From assembly GCA_007922225.1 (NCBI GenBank), contig ML679989.1, forward strand, positions 19,799,570-19,863,569: a stretch of 64,000 nt of DNA. Reading direction: 5' to 3'. The position numbers were made by a program, and so were the translations under genes. A model generated the notes under the pieces. The model saw nothing but the letters and a program-made list of their open reading frames with translations. It was not told the DNA's origin and searched no databases. Positions 31,761 to 42,278 of this stretch are shown here, one piece after another (positions within the stretch are counted from its first letter, which is position 1; each line of letters starts with the position of its first letter). The stretch is from Emydura subglobosa (Eukaryota; Chordata; Testudines; Chelidae).

Positions 31761-31960
31761 TGTAGCAGGATCCCCATCAGCTGCGGTATGCTGACCAGGG
31801 CTAAGGTGAAGCAGACAAAGTTTAGGGCTCCTTTCCTTGCCCCTTCCTCATCCTATGGAGGTGAGCAGTGTGATCCTAAATAGGGCTGCTCAGTCACCCA
31901 GGGGACTGCCGAATGCTCTGAGCTGCCTATGTGCAAGTTTGCAGCTACAGCTCCCAGCCT
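31761..31960 (-). mobile_element. probable 5' UTR or flank of the LINE
   Basis: The text upstream of the endonuclease has no other assignment. It is interrupted at 31,961 by the hAT-like element, and sequence beyond that element (32,381 on) may be its continuation. Membership of the LINE is inferred from position only. Confidence 0.3.
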
Positions 31961-31968
31961 GTCTGCAC
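31961..31968. repeat. left target-site duplication of hAT-like element
   Basis: GTCTGCAC, matching 6 of 8 bases with GTCCACAC at 32,373-32,380. Confidence 0.6.
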
Positions 31969-32372
31969 CAGCGGTGTAGCCAGAAATGATTTTTTCGCAG
32001 GGCCTGTGGTTGACATGGGTGGGCTGGCCAAAAAGAAATCGCTTTCCAGAACTTCCTGCTTCCAGTCACATGACAGGAAGAGCAACCAGCTGAGAAACTA
32101 AGCTGCTCCAGTTGCCAAAATAGCTTGGGCGGTGCGTCACCAGCAGCTTAGCCTGACGCTCTGCTTTAGCTACATCAGCAACAGGAGCTGTCGGGCAGCT
32201 GAGTGATTCTCGGGCAGTCGCTTCATGAACTTCCTGCTTCCAGCTACATGCCCAGAAGCAGGAAGTTCAGGAAGCGGCCAGCCGAGAAGAATCATTAAAC
32301 TGCCCAGGTCAGTTGCCAAGGTAGCTTAAGCGGAGCTTGGGTGGGCCTGCTTTCAAAGTAGCTACGCCACTG
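31969..32372. mobile_element. non-autonomous hAT-like DNA transposon
   Basis: The ends CAGCGGTGTAGC and GCTACGCCACTG are inverted (reverse of right: CAGTGGCGTAGC, 10 of 12 matching). They are flanked by imperfect 8-bp direct repeats, which fits the hAT superfamily. The 404-bp body has no transposase frame. Inside it, GAACTTCCTGCTTC at 32,227-32,240 and GAAGCAGGAAGTTC at 32,255-32,268 form a perfect 14-bp hairpin with a 14-nt loop. AACTTCCTGCTTCCAG also occurs at about 32,049, so the interior is partly duplicated. Confidence 0.8.
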
Positions 32373-32380
32373 GTCCACAC
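32373..32380. repeat. right target-site duplication of hAT-like element
   Basis: GTCCACAC, partner of GTCTGCAC at 31,961-31,968 with two differences. Confidence 0.6.
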
Positions 32381-33039
32381 CTGCTGCTTTGCTGCTCATC
32401 CATCACCACAGGACTTGAGGAAGAGATGAATAGATATTGTCAAGACTGGCACAGGAGTTGGATTTAAGTGAGGAAAAGTCGCACAGAGTCTCCCTCACTC
32501 TCTAGTCCAGGCCTGTCTGAATCCAGTGGCATGACAATGCTGAGACGTCAGGAGACGGGTCTGAGTGCAGTGGAAAGCCATCAGGTCCTGCTGCAACTGA
32601 TGCCTTAGGCTGTTCACACAGCTCTTACCATCCACCTTCACAGCTGGGGAGATAAGCATATCTACTTGACCGCCTGGTCCACCAGAGAAGACTTTTCAGA
32701 GGGAGCCAGGTGTAGCTGTCCATGCTGGTCAGGAGCCGCAGGTAGTACCATCTACTGTTATGGTCCCTCTCCTGGGACCGTTACCTTGGTGTGGTAGAGA
32801 GGCTTGTGTGTCCCAGTGACCCTCAGAACTACATCTTCCAGAGTCTTGTATCCTGCAGTGAGATTCCAGATGAAGGGCAGTCCAAACTTCTCAAGACGGG
32901 TCAGGCTACACCTGCTCCCATAAGTAACAGTAGACAAAGGGATACTACATATTAACAAGCATCTGTTAGCCCTCAGACATCAGAAGACTGGGAAGAACAG
33001 AAATACGAGTGAGGCATTGATCGCATCTATCTATCTCTT
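32381..33039. other. unassigned DNA, possibly the continuation of the LINE 5' region
   Basis: If the hAT-like element inserted into the LINE's 5' UTR, this would be the rest of it. CACTTCACTC-like text is not diagnostic and I cannot confirm it. No other feature is seen. Confidence 0.3.
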
Positions 33040-34147
33040 TAATAGTGGAAAGTGCAAGGCCATGCATTTAGGGACTAATAACAAGAATATTTGCTATAAG
33101 CTGGGGACGCATCAGTTGCAAGTGACAGAGGAGGAGACTTTCCTCGGTGTACTGGTTGATCACAGGATGACTATGAGCTGCCAATGTGATGTGGCCATGA
33201 AAAAAGCTAATGCGGTCCTTGGATGCATCAGATGAGGTATTTCCAGTAGACGGGGAAGTGTTAGTACCGTTATACAAGGCACTGGTGAGACCGCATCTGG
33301 AATATTGTGTGCAGTTCTGGTCCCCCATGTTTAAGAAAGATGAATTCAAACTAGAACAAGTGCAGAGAAGGATGATCTGAGGAATGGAAGGCCTGGCTTA
33401 TGAGAAGAGACTCAAAGAGCTTGGCTTGTTTATCCTAACCAAAAGAAGGCTGAGGGGAGATAGGATTGCTCTCTATAAATACATCAGAGGGATAAATACC
33501 AGGGAGGGAGAGGAATTATTTAAGTTCAGCACCAATGTGGACACAAGAACTAATGGATATAAACTGGCCATCAGGAAGTTTAGACTTGAAATTAGGCGCA
33601 CGTTTCTAACCATCAGAGGAGTGAAGTTCTGCAATAGCCTTCGGAGGGGAGCAGTAGGGGCAAAAAACCTAGCTGGCTTCAACACTGAGCTTCATAAGTT
33701 TATGGAGGGGATGGTATGATGGGACAGCCTAATTTGGGAATTTACTAGTATAAATATGCCCAATGGCCTGTGATAGGATGTTACATGGGGTGTGTTCCGA
33801 GTTACTACAGAGAATTCTTTCTGTGTTTCTGGCTGATGAGTCTGGCCCACATGCTCAGGGTTTAGCTGATTGCCATATTTGAGATCAGGAAGGAATTTTC
33901 CCCCTGTGGGTTTTTGGTTTTTTTTCTTCCTCTGCAGCACTGGGCACCGGTTACTTGCTGGTGGATTCTCTTGTGGATTCTCTGTTCCTTGAAGCCTTTA
34001 ACCCATTTTTTGAGGACTTCAGTAACTCAGTCATAGGTTAGGGTCTATCATAGGAGTGGGTGTGTGATGTTCTATGGCCTGCATTGTGCAGGAGGTCAGA
34101 CTAGATGATCATAATGGTCCCTTCTGACCTTAAAGTCTATGAGTCTA
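33040..34147 (+). mobile_element. CR1 LINE 3' fragment, about 1.1 kb
   Basis: 5'-truncated at about 33,040 (reading GKCKAMHLG), the plus strand runs through [43 protein letters not shown] near 33,290, EQVQRRM, YEKRLKELGLF, KRRLRGDRIALYKYIRGI and the terminal FKFSTNVDTRTNGYKLAIRK. The 3' UTR ends with GGTCAGACTAGATGATCATAATGGTCCCTTCTGACCTTAAAGTC and a short TCTATGAG repeat (TATGAGTCTAT) at 34,137-34,147. Such an 8-bp terminal repeat is the CR1 signature. A segment of it is closely matched at 47.8 kb. Confidence 0.9.
33384..33719 (+). pseudogene. CR1 ORF2 C-terminal remnant
   Basis: The 111-codon frame covers the end of ORF2. It carries YEKRLKELGLFILTKRRLRG, DRIALYKYIRGI, EELFKFSTNVDTRTNGYKLA and FNTELHKFMEGMV with a natural stop. 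This is a variant lineage of CR1 (RGINTREGEELFKFS instead of KGGCSEVGVGLFSQ). An upstream stop and a frameshift near 33,235-33,380 separate it from the preceding piece (33017-33235). Confidence 0.85.
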
Positions 34148-35829
34148 TATTACGTCCTTAGCTGTCCACATCACTGCACTTTCTGGGCACTTTCTGTTTA
34201 GTGGATTTATCCTCATGCACTCCTGGGAGGTAGGGCCAGTTGCTAGGGGCTGCTTGAAAATTTTCCATCAGCATTTTCTTTTTGACAGAAAACTGGATTT
34301 TCAACAAGATGGAAATGTGCATCAAAAGTGTGCTTTCTTCAAACACGTTGGACTGTTCACCAGAAACTCAAGGTACTTGCAGCAGAGTAGTCACTTTATA
34401 AATTAAAACGAGCTCCTTGAATTGCACCAGGAATCAAGTGGGAAACCAGTGTGCACAGAACACAGACGGAATGCAAGCTTTGTGCTGCCTAATACCATGC
34501 AGTCAAGGCAGCATCCAGGAACAAACAAAGCCTGCCCAAATGGGCAGAAGGCTGGCTTTGATTTTCTCTTTGACTTAGCCCTGTTCCTATTTCAGGTTCA
34601 GCCCCCCTGCAATACAAGAGATGAGCTACCTGGAAACACTGCTTATCTCAGTAAACAGTGAAGCCTCTCAGCTGCCCAGCCAAGGAAGCTCACAAATGTC
34701 CCCCGAGGAGCGCAGCACTTTGCAGCTGACATGGAGGTTGGTGAACAGCTTTAACATGGTTTGTGATCCCTGACTGTGAAGATAGGAGGAAGATTTCAAT
34801 TAGCCAAGGAACTGAGAGGCTTCTGGAGTATTTGTATGTGCAAAGCACACAGCCTCATTCCTCTGGAACAGCCCTTCAGATGGACATGCAGGAAGGAACT
34901 GACAGAGCTCAGAGCAGCTGGAGAGGAAGACAAGTGTCTGGAAGGGTGACAGCTGCAAGGCAGGGAGGGAGACCAAGGTCAGAGAGGACCAAAGCCAGGA
35001 GCCAGGTCTAGCAGCAAGGACTCGGGCACAAGACTTTGCTGTTCGTCTGGAGGAGATCAACACAAGAGCAACTTAACTTTCAGAAATGATCAGAGAGGCA
35101 GCTGGGATTTGCAGACATTCTGCAGCATCAGTGACACTGCACACAGTCATGAGCATGGCTCACCTCCCTGCAGTCCTCCTGGGGGCGTCCCAGCATTACA
35201 GCAACAACAAACTGGCCTTGTTCTGTTACAATCTTCTTTGTGTTTCCCTGGCTCCCTGCGCTCTCTGCATTGTAGAGGTGACCTGCGATTTTCATCTAGA
35301 CAGTCAATCGCAGCACGGCTCATCAGCTCGCGTTGCTACATTGATGTCAGACACTGGCTTCGCTGGAGCAAGCCGTGCTGATTTACACCAGCTCAGGAGC
35401 CGGCCTACACTGTTCTAGAGCTTTGGTGCCTTTTGAACCTGCCAGGAGATGAATCTGGGTTCGAGTCATGGAGCAGGAGGGCCGCTCGAGCAGCAGCGCT
35501 GCAAAGCGAGACACAAAGTGGAGGCCAGTGTGGAACCAAGGACAATATCCTGGGAAGGATCTAGCAGGTGGCATTGATTTATTCTGTACCGGGGGGAAGT
35601 TGCTTGGAGAAGGCTAGCCAGAACTCGGGCTGTTGGAGCAGAGTCAGTAGCCCTTGCCCCGAATGTGTCTGACATGCAGCAGCAGCCAGCTACCACAGCT
35701 GCAGGCTAGCTCCCAGTGTGCTGTCTGTCAGAGCGTCCTGTTCAGAGGAAACTTACCCAAAGATATTCAAGTAAGGCCAGGTTTCATCAGATGATCGCAT
35801 CCTGAGTTTTGCAGCAACACTGACAGCTA
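34148..35829. other. unassigned DNA with two repeat scraps
   Basis: At 34,245-34,330 GCTTGAAAATTTTCCATCAG...GAAAACTGGATTTTCAAC resembles the left side of the 26.2-kb and 51.4-kb repeats. At 35,375-35,402 GATTTACACCAGCTCAGGAGC is a piece of the GATTTACACCAG element. The rest is not recognised. The frames at 35.09-35.42 kb (90-110 codons) overlap each other and show no domain. Confidence 0.4.
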
Positions 35830-36085
35830 ATATTTAATGTCCTGCTGAACCAACGCAGTATTTCCTAGTAGCTGTAATAGGAAATGAGCTGCCAGATTAA
35901 AGTACCCTTTTTGCTATATCGAGTTATAGATTTCCCCACTCGCTACATAATTTAAAATAAATTAAAAGCCTGTCTGCTCTGCTCGGCTTCAGGGAAGTAA
36001 TTACTTCCCGGAGTGATACATTTATTACAGACTTGACGCTTACTTTATCATGAAGCACTAATAATACTAAAAAGAAGACAAAGCA
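35830..36085. promoter_or_regulatory. candidate conserved non-coding element, AT-rich
   Basis: This segment is unlike its neighbours: AT-rich, non-repetitive, and dense in homeodomain-type and related cores (TAATATTTAATG, TAATTTAAAATAAATTAAAA, AAGTAATTACTT, CATTTATTACAG, CACTAATAATAC). It includes an 18-bp perfect palindrome at 35,992-36,009. These traits fit a developmental enhancer, but only cross-species alignment could show conservation. Confidence 0.35.
35992..36009. repeat. 18-bp perfect palindrome
   Basis: GGGAAGTAATTACTTCCC equals its own reverse complement. The centre TAATTA is a paired homeodomain half-site layout and the arms GGGAAGT/ACTTCCC contain ETS-like GGAAGT. Confidence 0.9.
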
Positions 36086-36479
36086 TTAGATCCTCAGTAG
36101 CACAAGTAGCTATAGCTGCAGTGATTCCAGCAGAATGTCACTGATCAACATCCACTGAGGATCCAGCCCAAGACCATGTAAAGAACTACTTAGTCTGATA
36201 AATAACTGGGATTCGTCACGTAAGAACGTGCTGAAGAACCTCAAGTAACAGATTCCTGGTGACACACACGGCCATGTCTCATTGTACGTAGCCATAAATT
36301 CCTTGGAATGCTGCATGTTCTCTCCTACTGCCGGTGGAGCAGTGAAAGCACTGATGATTCACCAGTATTTTGGAGCATAAAGCTACTGAGTCCAACTCCC
36401 CACGATTCACAGGGTGACAGGGCAGGATCCTGCAAGGCAAGGTCAGGGTCACGGTCATGGTTAGAGCTGGGCTAAAATA
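36086..36479. other. unassigned non-coding DNA
   Basis: Nothing recognisable. Confidence 0.4.
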
Positions 36480-36640
36480 TTTTAAAGCACCAAAGTGACT
36501 TAGGCACTTCAGAACCTAAATGTAATGACAAGTCAATAGGACGGAGGCTCCAAAGGGTCAGGTTTTCAATGGTATTTAGGCTCCTAAAAATGTAGATAGG
36601 CACCCAGTGGCGTTTTCAGCAGCGCCAAGGTGCAGTCAGT
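36480..36640 (+). repeat. short interspersed repeat, TAGGTATTTAGG/GATAGGCACC family (copy 2)
   Basis: TTTTCAATGGTATTTAGGCTCC followed by TAAAAATGTAGATAGGCACCC and AGTGGCGTTTTCAGCAGCGCC parallels the copy at 490-575. The two copies differ at about one base in five by eye. Confidence 0.5.
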
Positions 36641-38336
36641 GCTAGCCCGTTGGGAGTAATAATTTTGCCCTCCCCCACAATACTAAAACAAGCAAGTAGA
36701 AGGGGGGTAGGGAGCCGCCTTTGAACCGCTCAGGGCCATGAGCAATTCTTTAATCTGCTTCTGCCAAGCGTCAGCTCTGTCTTGGTGCCTCACTCACATT
36801 GCGGTCAGTGGGGCTCCATGCAGACACCGGCCTGCCTGCGCGGGTCTCATTGCAGGACAGCGCCTCCTCCCCGCTGAAGCTACTTGACACTGCTCCCAAC
36901 CTACAAGCTGTGGCTCCTGCTGCGCTAGAGAACCCCGGGGAGAACGGAGCCTGCCGGGGAAGAAGGAAGTCTTACATACAAAGCCCGATAGGTGGGGAAA
37001 GGGTGAAGAATTGAAGGAGCTCTCCTCAGAGGCTGCATGTGAGTGACAGGACAAGCTGCCTTCCTGTGGCTAGTGTAACACAGCTGGAAGCTGCCACTGG
37101 CCCATCACCTTTGTTGACCCGCTGTGCACTCCCCGTAGGGCCATATGCCCAGCCTGTGGAATAGTGGGAAGTGCGACCATTGCGTTTGGGTGCCGCTGGT
37201 GGGTGGACAGACAGACAGACAGACAGTCAGAGGTCCTTCTGTGGAGAGGGCTGAGCCCAGTGCCGGGGGAGCCCCTTCCCCAGCAAGGAGACTGAAGGCT
37301 AGTGCTTCCTGGAGTATGACTGAACACAAATGTCAGAAGTCCAAATGTGCTCCGCTCCCATTCAGACACCAAAAGAACCGGCCAGCTTTTCACAAGAGCC
37401 CCACGTGTCGACTGCTGAGCACCGCTGAGCCCAAAACAGTTGCAGAAAACAGTCGTAAGAGCTGTGTACCTAAATACACCCCAGTGAACATTTGAAACGT
37501 GCTTTAGTATCCCCCACCTGGCTCAGCTGGGTCATTCACCCCAGAACCCCAAAGCTGTAACTTAGCAAAGAAAATATCTATCATCTTTACAAACCTTTTA
37601 GCACAATATTGCAAAGCAAGAGCTCAAGAAATGTATCAGTCTCTGTTCTTCACACTTCTTGTAGTACTCAGAGGCTGGACAGTTGGAGGGGAGGGGAACC
37701 TTGTTTGCTCACACCTGAACTCTGTTTTTAGTGGGTTTGGGAATTATAGTTAACTCAGACCAAATGCTAGTAAATGGTCACTAAGGACCAAACCTGCCTG
37801 GGTGGACAGGTGGACTGGATGGCCAGAGATGAAGATGTAGGAATCATACCGAGCTCCTCCCTGCTGCACATGGCTCTTGTAGACCATAGAGGGTCTGGAG
37901 AAATCCACCATTTCTCTCTTCCCGACAGGAATCATGAATGGTGATGAGGCTGCTTCACCACTGAACTGAGAGAGAATCATGGGCTCTGGGAGAATCTGAT
38001 GCATCCCAGCCCCATGGAGACGGTGGTGCTGTAAATGATGCTTCGTTTCCAGGTAGCTCTGGGCAATGACGTCTGAGCTGATGGCATGGAGCATACGTCA
38101 GTGCAACACACAGAGCCCCGCGTCACATAGGAACACTCATTCCTTCCGAGCCAGGCACAAATCTTCTGGACGTTTTCTCCAACGGCGGAAAAGGGAAAGA
38201 GAAAATTGAACCGGATAAAATCATGATTTCTACACGAGCGATTCTTCTAATATGAACCGCCTGGGTCGTTCAGCCAATCCCCTGGCTGTGCTCCAAGTGA
38301 AGGGAGCACCTTGTCTCTGTAGGGCCCTGAATCCCA
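36641..38336. other. unassigned DNA with a (GACA)5 run
   Basis: A (GACA)n microsatellite lies at 37,206-37,226. Frames of 60-116 codons overlap on both strands here without domains. No other repeat is called. Confidence 0.4.
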
Positions 38337-38400
38337 CATAGAATTACAGATATTAAGGCCAGAAGGGACGTCTTGTAGAACCCAGGCCATGGGTTTCAGA
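38337..38400 (-). mobile_element. CR1-type 3' end scrap
   Basis: AGAATTACAGATATTAAGGCCAGAAGGGAC is the reverse complement of a CR1-type 3' terminus (GTCCCTTCTGGCCTTAATATC...). Only about 60 bp remain. Confidence 0.6.
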
Positions 38401-41400
38401 GTTGCCCTCTTTGCTTGTAGCTGCCAGCCTCTCTACCATGTCTCCTGCTCCCCTAACACTGGCTCCTCCATCCCCCTGCCAGCAGCCACCCAGCAGCTCT
38501 TCCCAGAGATGACCCATACCTGCCAATAGTGGGCAGGGGCAGAGTGAGGGCAACAGCTTCAGCAGATATTACTGAGCATGCTCACACAGAGCCAGTACAA
38601 AGCCAAACAGCAACTGGGAGGGTCATGTGACCCCGCATGCCCCCCACCACACCTCACCACAGGTTCTTGCCATCCATGTGACTCCATTTCACATCACCTC
38701 TTAGCTGGGAACATTTTTATCCCTCATCTCTGCTTCTGCATTTCTCTGTTGAGGTGGAAAAAGGAGCAAGACGTCCGCAAGGTGACACTGGAGAGGCAGG
38801 AGGAGATGAGAGCATGGTCCTACCCTGTGCATATGAGGGGCAAAGTGTAAATTCATGGCCAGTGGTGGGCAGTGAGTCTCCGGGGATGAGGCTGGATGTG
38901 GCAGAGTTCAGAGGACTGGGAGAGGGAGAGACACAAGGCAAGAGTGTTTAAAAGACAAGCGAGTGTGGAGCGTGGGGACTGTTGGAAAGGTGCAGCCCAT
39001 GTGAGCTGCCCTGTGTAGCTTTGTGCTGGATCTCAGCTGTGACTGGGCAGAACTTCTCGAGGACTGGGACAGGAGCTCACAAACCATCCACTATTTGAGA
39101 ATTGACAACACGGATGTCTAGGGTGCAAACTCCATTGAAATACTTGGAGCAGGAGAGCATTTGAAGACAACGAATGAGGCAGTGACAGATGCTAGTCAGG
39201 GATGGTGGGCAATATATAGTTCTGTTCCCTGCTCGGTTCCCAGCTCAGACTGCCACAGGGGGCCCGACAGCCACTTGGTATCTGGCCGAATAGGACTGGT
39301 CTGAAACGGGTCGGTTTACACCTGGCAAAGACCAAAGAGACGTGAGATGGTAGCAACTTTCAGTAGCTGCCACCTGAGCTGAAGTTGGGCTGCTGCTGTG
39401 CACGTGCCTGGAGGCAGAGCCCATTCCGAACTCTCTCAGCCAGACGTGCTCAATCTGCAAACTGTGCAGCCTTAGCTGATGACGCTACCACTTGTGCCCT
39501 CAGCCAACTCCTGTTCCATGTGCCGTGAGCTGCCACAGAGACCCGTGATCACCAATGGGAAGGGAAGCTGTAGGAGTGATGACCATGAATGAGAGGGTAG
39601 GTGTCCATGAGACAATCTCTATTACTTCGTGGCCCGCACTATGGAAAAGTTAGAGAATCTCTGCTCTGATCCATCCACTTGGCACGAATAGTCATGGGAG
39701 AGACGTGACAGAGACTTGCAGGCTCCTGCAGGTTAGCAATAGTCCCTGAACCTCTTTGAAGCGTTCCCCTGTGAGTTCCGGCCCCTTATCTACTGAACAC
39801 TCACAGAGATACCAGGTCTGCTGTCCCCCAGGAAACAGCATACATACCAACTAGTATGAGTCAACGCAGGATCAGCACCTGGCTTAATATCACAGCACTG
39901 AGATATATTTATAGTGAAAACAATGATAATTTGGCATGAAAGATTCAAGAGATAGTGAGAGAAGATCATGGAAACAACAGGCTACATAGAAAACAAAATC
40001 ATAACACACTTTCTAGAGACTAAACTTAACAGCCATCCTGTCTGAAGAAGTTTATCTTACCCCCACATCCTCTGCAGCATTTTCAACCCAAGTTAATTGA
40101 AAACCTGTTTTCATGAAACTAAACACACTACTGTTTACTTTCTAGGTGCAGGATAGGGAGTGTCCTCTTTACCTTCTCCTTATATCCCCAAGGGTCATTG
40201 TCTCTACTCAGAGACAGGATACACTTGTTTTCCTGTGTGCTGCTGCCCTATTGATTTCACATCCCTTTGATAATTTCGTATGTGTGTATCCATGGTGTTA
40301 GCTACAGGGCTTAATTTACATCCCACAGAGAGACAGGTGAACAAACAGGAAATCTGTTTTCCCACCTCTGCTATGACAAAGAATCTGTGAACATATTTTC
40401 AGTGCACGTATATAACGCCTTACATAAAATATCTGTCCATACCTGTCGCAGCAATATTAACGACCAGTGGGAAGCCGGCTTTCACTGCAGTTCTCATCAG
40501 GCAGTCTGTAGTGAATCAAAATGTACTTTCCAGAATCAGGATATTCTTGTAGCACCCTTGCCAGTTGGCAGTAAGGGATTCATGGGTCACAGTTTATGAC
40601 TGTCCCTCTTCCTTTCCCCCACCCCATTTCCTGTCTCCTGTAAGCACAAAAGCAGGCTCATTAGAGGGTTCCTTCCTCTACTTTACCCACTGCATGGCAT
40701 TTTTCTGATTTTAGAAGATGCTGAGGATCCTGAAGCCCGGCGTCTCCTCTCATCCTACAGAGGAAGGAGGGAAGCCACACTGCTTTGGCTGGTGGATTCC
40801 TGAAAGCTGGATCTTCGCACACGTTCCATGTGGCTGCATCACAACACAAGGAACCTCAGCAACACGTCGGTACCACAGCCACACCTGCGCTCTCCTCCTC
40901 CTGGGGTGTTTCTGTCTCCTGGACCTGCAGGGAAAGCCTGGATTCCTTAGGAGCTGGCTCACTGCTGGGGGCACCTTCGGCTAAGCCAGTGATTCAGCTA
41001 GAAAGTAGCAGATGCTGGGTGAAGGGGAGACCCCTATGCGTGGCCTGTCCTGCAGGTTCCATTCCCACAGGAGCCATGGCTCCTTGGGGCTCAGCCACCA
41101 AAATGTAAGTCCATGGTATCGTGGAAGCCACTTGGCCAGTCTGCCTGAGCAGAGAACCCTCTCAAATCCCAGCCCAGCCTTCTCACCAGTGCCAGCCTTC
41201 ACCCTTCTGAAATATCACAGCAACCACAATTCTAACCGCAATTCCAGCCCACGCCAGGCTGCTCTGGTTGATAGGCCTCTGTAAGGCTGTGGGTGAGAGG
41301 GAGGGAAGTGCTTGATCTCGTGGGATTTCCATCTGGAGAAGCTCATGTGACCTGTTTATGAAGGCGGGAACGCGGACAGCCTCCCAAGAAGCACCGAACC

Positions 41401-41974
41401 TGAGATTTGCCAAGGGAGAACTTGGCCAGAGAGATGGTTGCTGCAGCCACGCAGAGCCCTAAAGTGTGGGGAGAACCAAGAGAGGAAGATGTGGAGGCTC
41501 CTCAGGGCTTGTGAGAGGACCTGGGGCAAAGAGCGTCTGAGAAGCACTTGTGAAGTCAGGGTCTCATTTCAGCAGAGTCCAGTAACACTCCGCCAAGGAG
41601 GCAAGTCTGACCATAGGAGCTGGGTGTGAAACCCACGGCTTGGTCCAGTGGCATTTGCAATTCCCTCCTGCAACCATCCAGATATGAACGTTGCTGGTCT
41701 GACTGTCCTGGGCCTGGTTTGATTTGGAGTCATCCTCTGTCATCCTTAATCAGTGTTCTTAGAAAAGCAAATCCTGAGGAGCCTAGTCTGAAATTGCTCC
41801 ACATCCTTAACAAATTCCTCGAGGCCTGGCCCCTCTTCCTGCCTCTCTCCCTCCCCTGCTCTATCGATAAGCTGGGTTTGTGTGTGTTCACATATGAGAG
41901 TTGGCTACCCCCGGCGAGAGCCGGGGAGAATTGCAGCACAGCTTGTGTGCATGCACTGGTGTTCATCCTGGGAA
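38401..41974. other. unassigned non-coding DNA
   Basis: No gene, exon or named repeat is recognised in 3.6 kb. The 39.88-40.35-kb part is AT-rich and may belong to an LTR retroelement interior, but I see no terminal or coding signature. The frames at 40.7-41.6 kb (up to 107 codons) overlap on both strands and carry no domain. Confidence 0.35.
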
Positions 41975-42278
41975 CAGTGTTGCCAACCATCACGAGTTTC
42001 CTGATCGTTATTGTTCTCCTTAAAGCCCCAGCTCCTGAAGTGATGTGTGATGATGTTTGCCTTCATAGTTAAAGAAATAGTAAGTTTCTAGCCCTTATGG
42101 CTATGGAAAAAGCTTTACAATGTGACCCCAGTGCATCCTACAGGCTCAAAAAGCAGAAGGCAAAGAAAAAGAACAGCACAGCTTGTGTTTTAACATAATC
42201 TCATTATTTTAAAGCCCATCTCATCATTTTTGGCGAGTTGGACTCCTGATTTTCGAACGTTTGGGGTTGGCAATCCTA
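41975..42278. mobile_element. inverted-repeat DNA element, CAGTGTTGCCAACC termini
   Basis: The left end AGTGTTGCCAACCATCACGAG and the reverse complement of the right end (TAGGATTGCCAACCCCAAACG) share TTGCCAACC. The interior has TTAAAGCCCCAGCTCC near the left and ATTTTAAAGCCCATCTC inverted near the right. A weak 8-bp flank match (CCTGGGAA / TACGGGAA, 5 of 8) hints at hAT. About 300 bp, non-coding. Confidence 0.6.

Noticed and set aside
36794..37054. CpG island/promoter at 36.8-37.0 kb
   Set aside because: GC-rich but CpG content looks modest, with no TATA, initiator or downstream exon visible.
41626..42072. 148-codon plus-strand frame
   Set aside because: Its right end runs into an inverted-repeat element (from 41,975). 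It has no domain, no Kozak-like or splice context and competing frames on the other strand.
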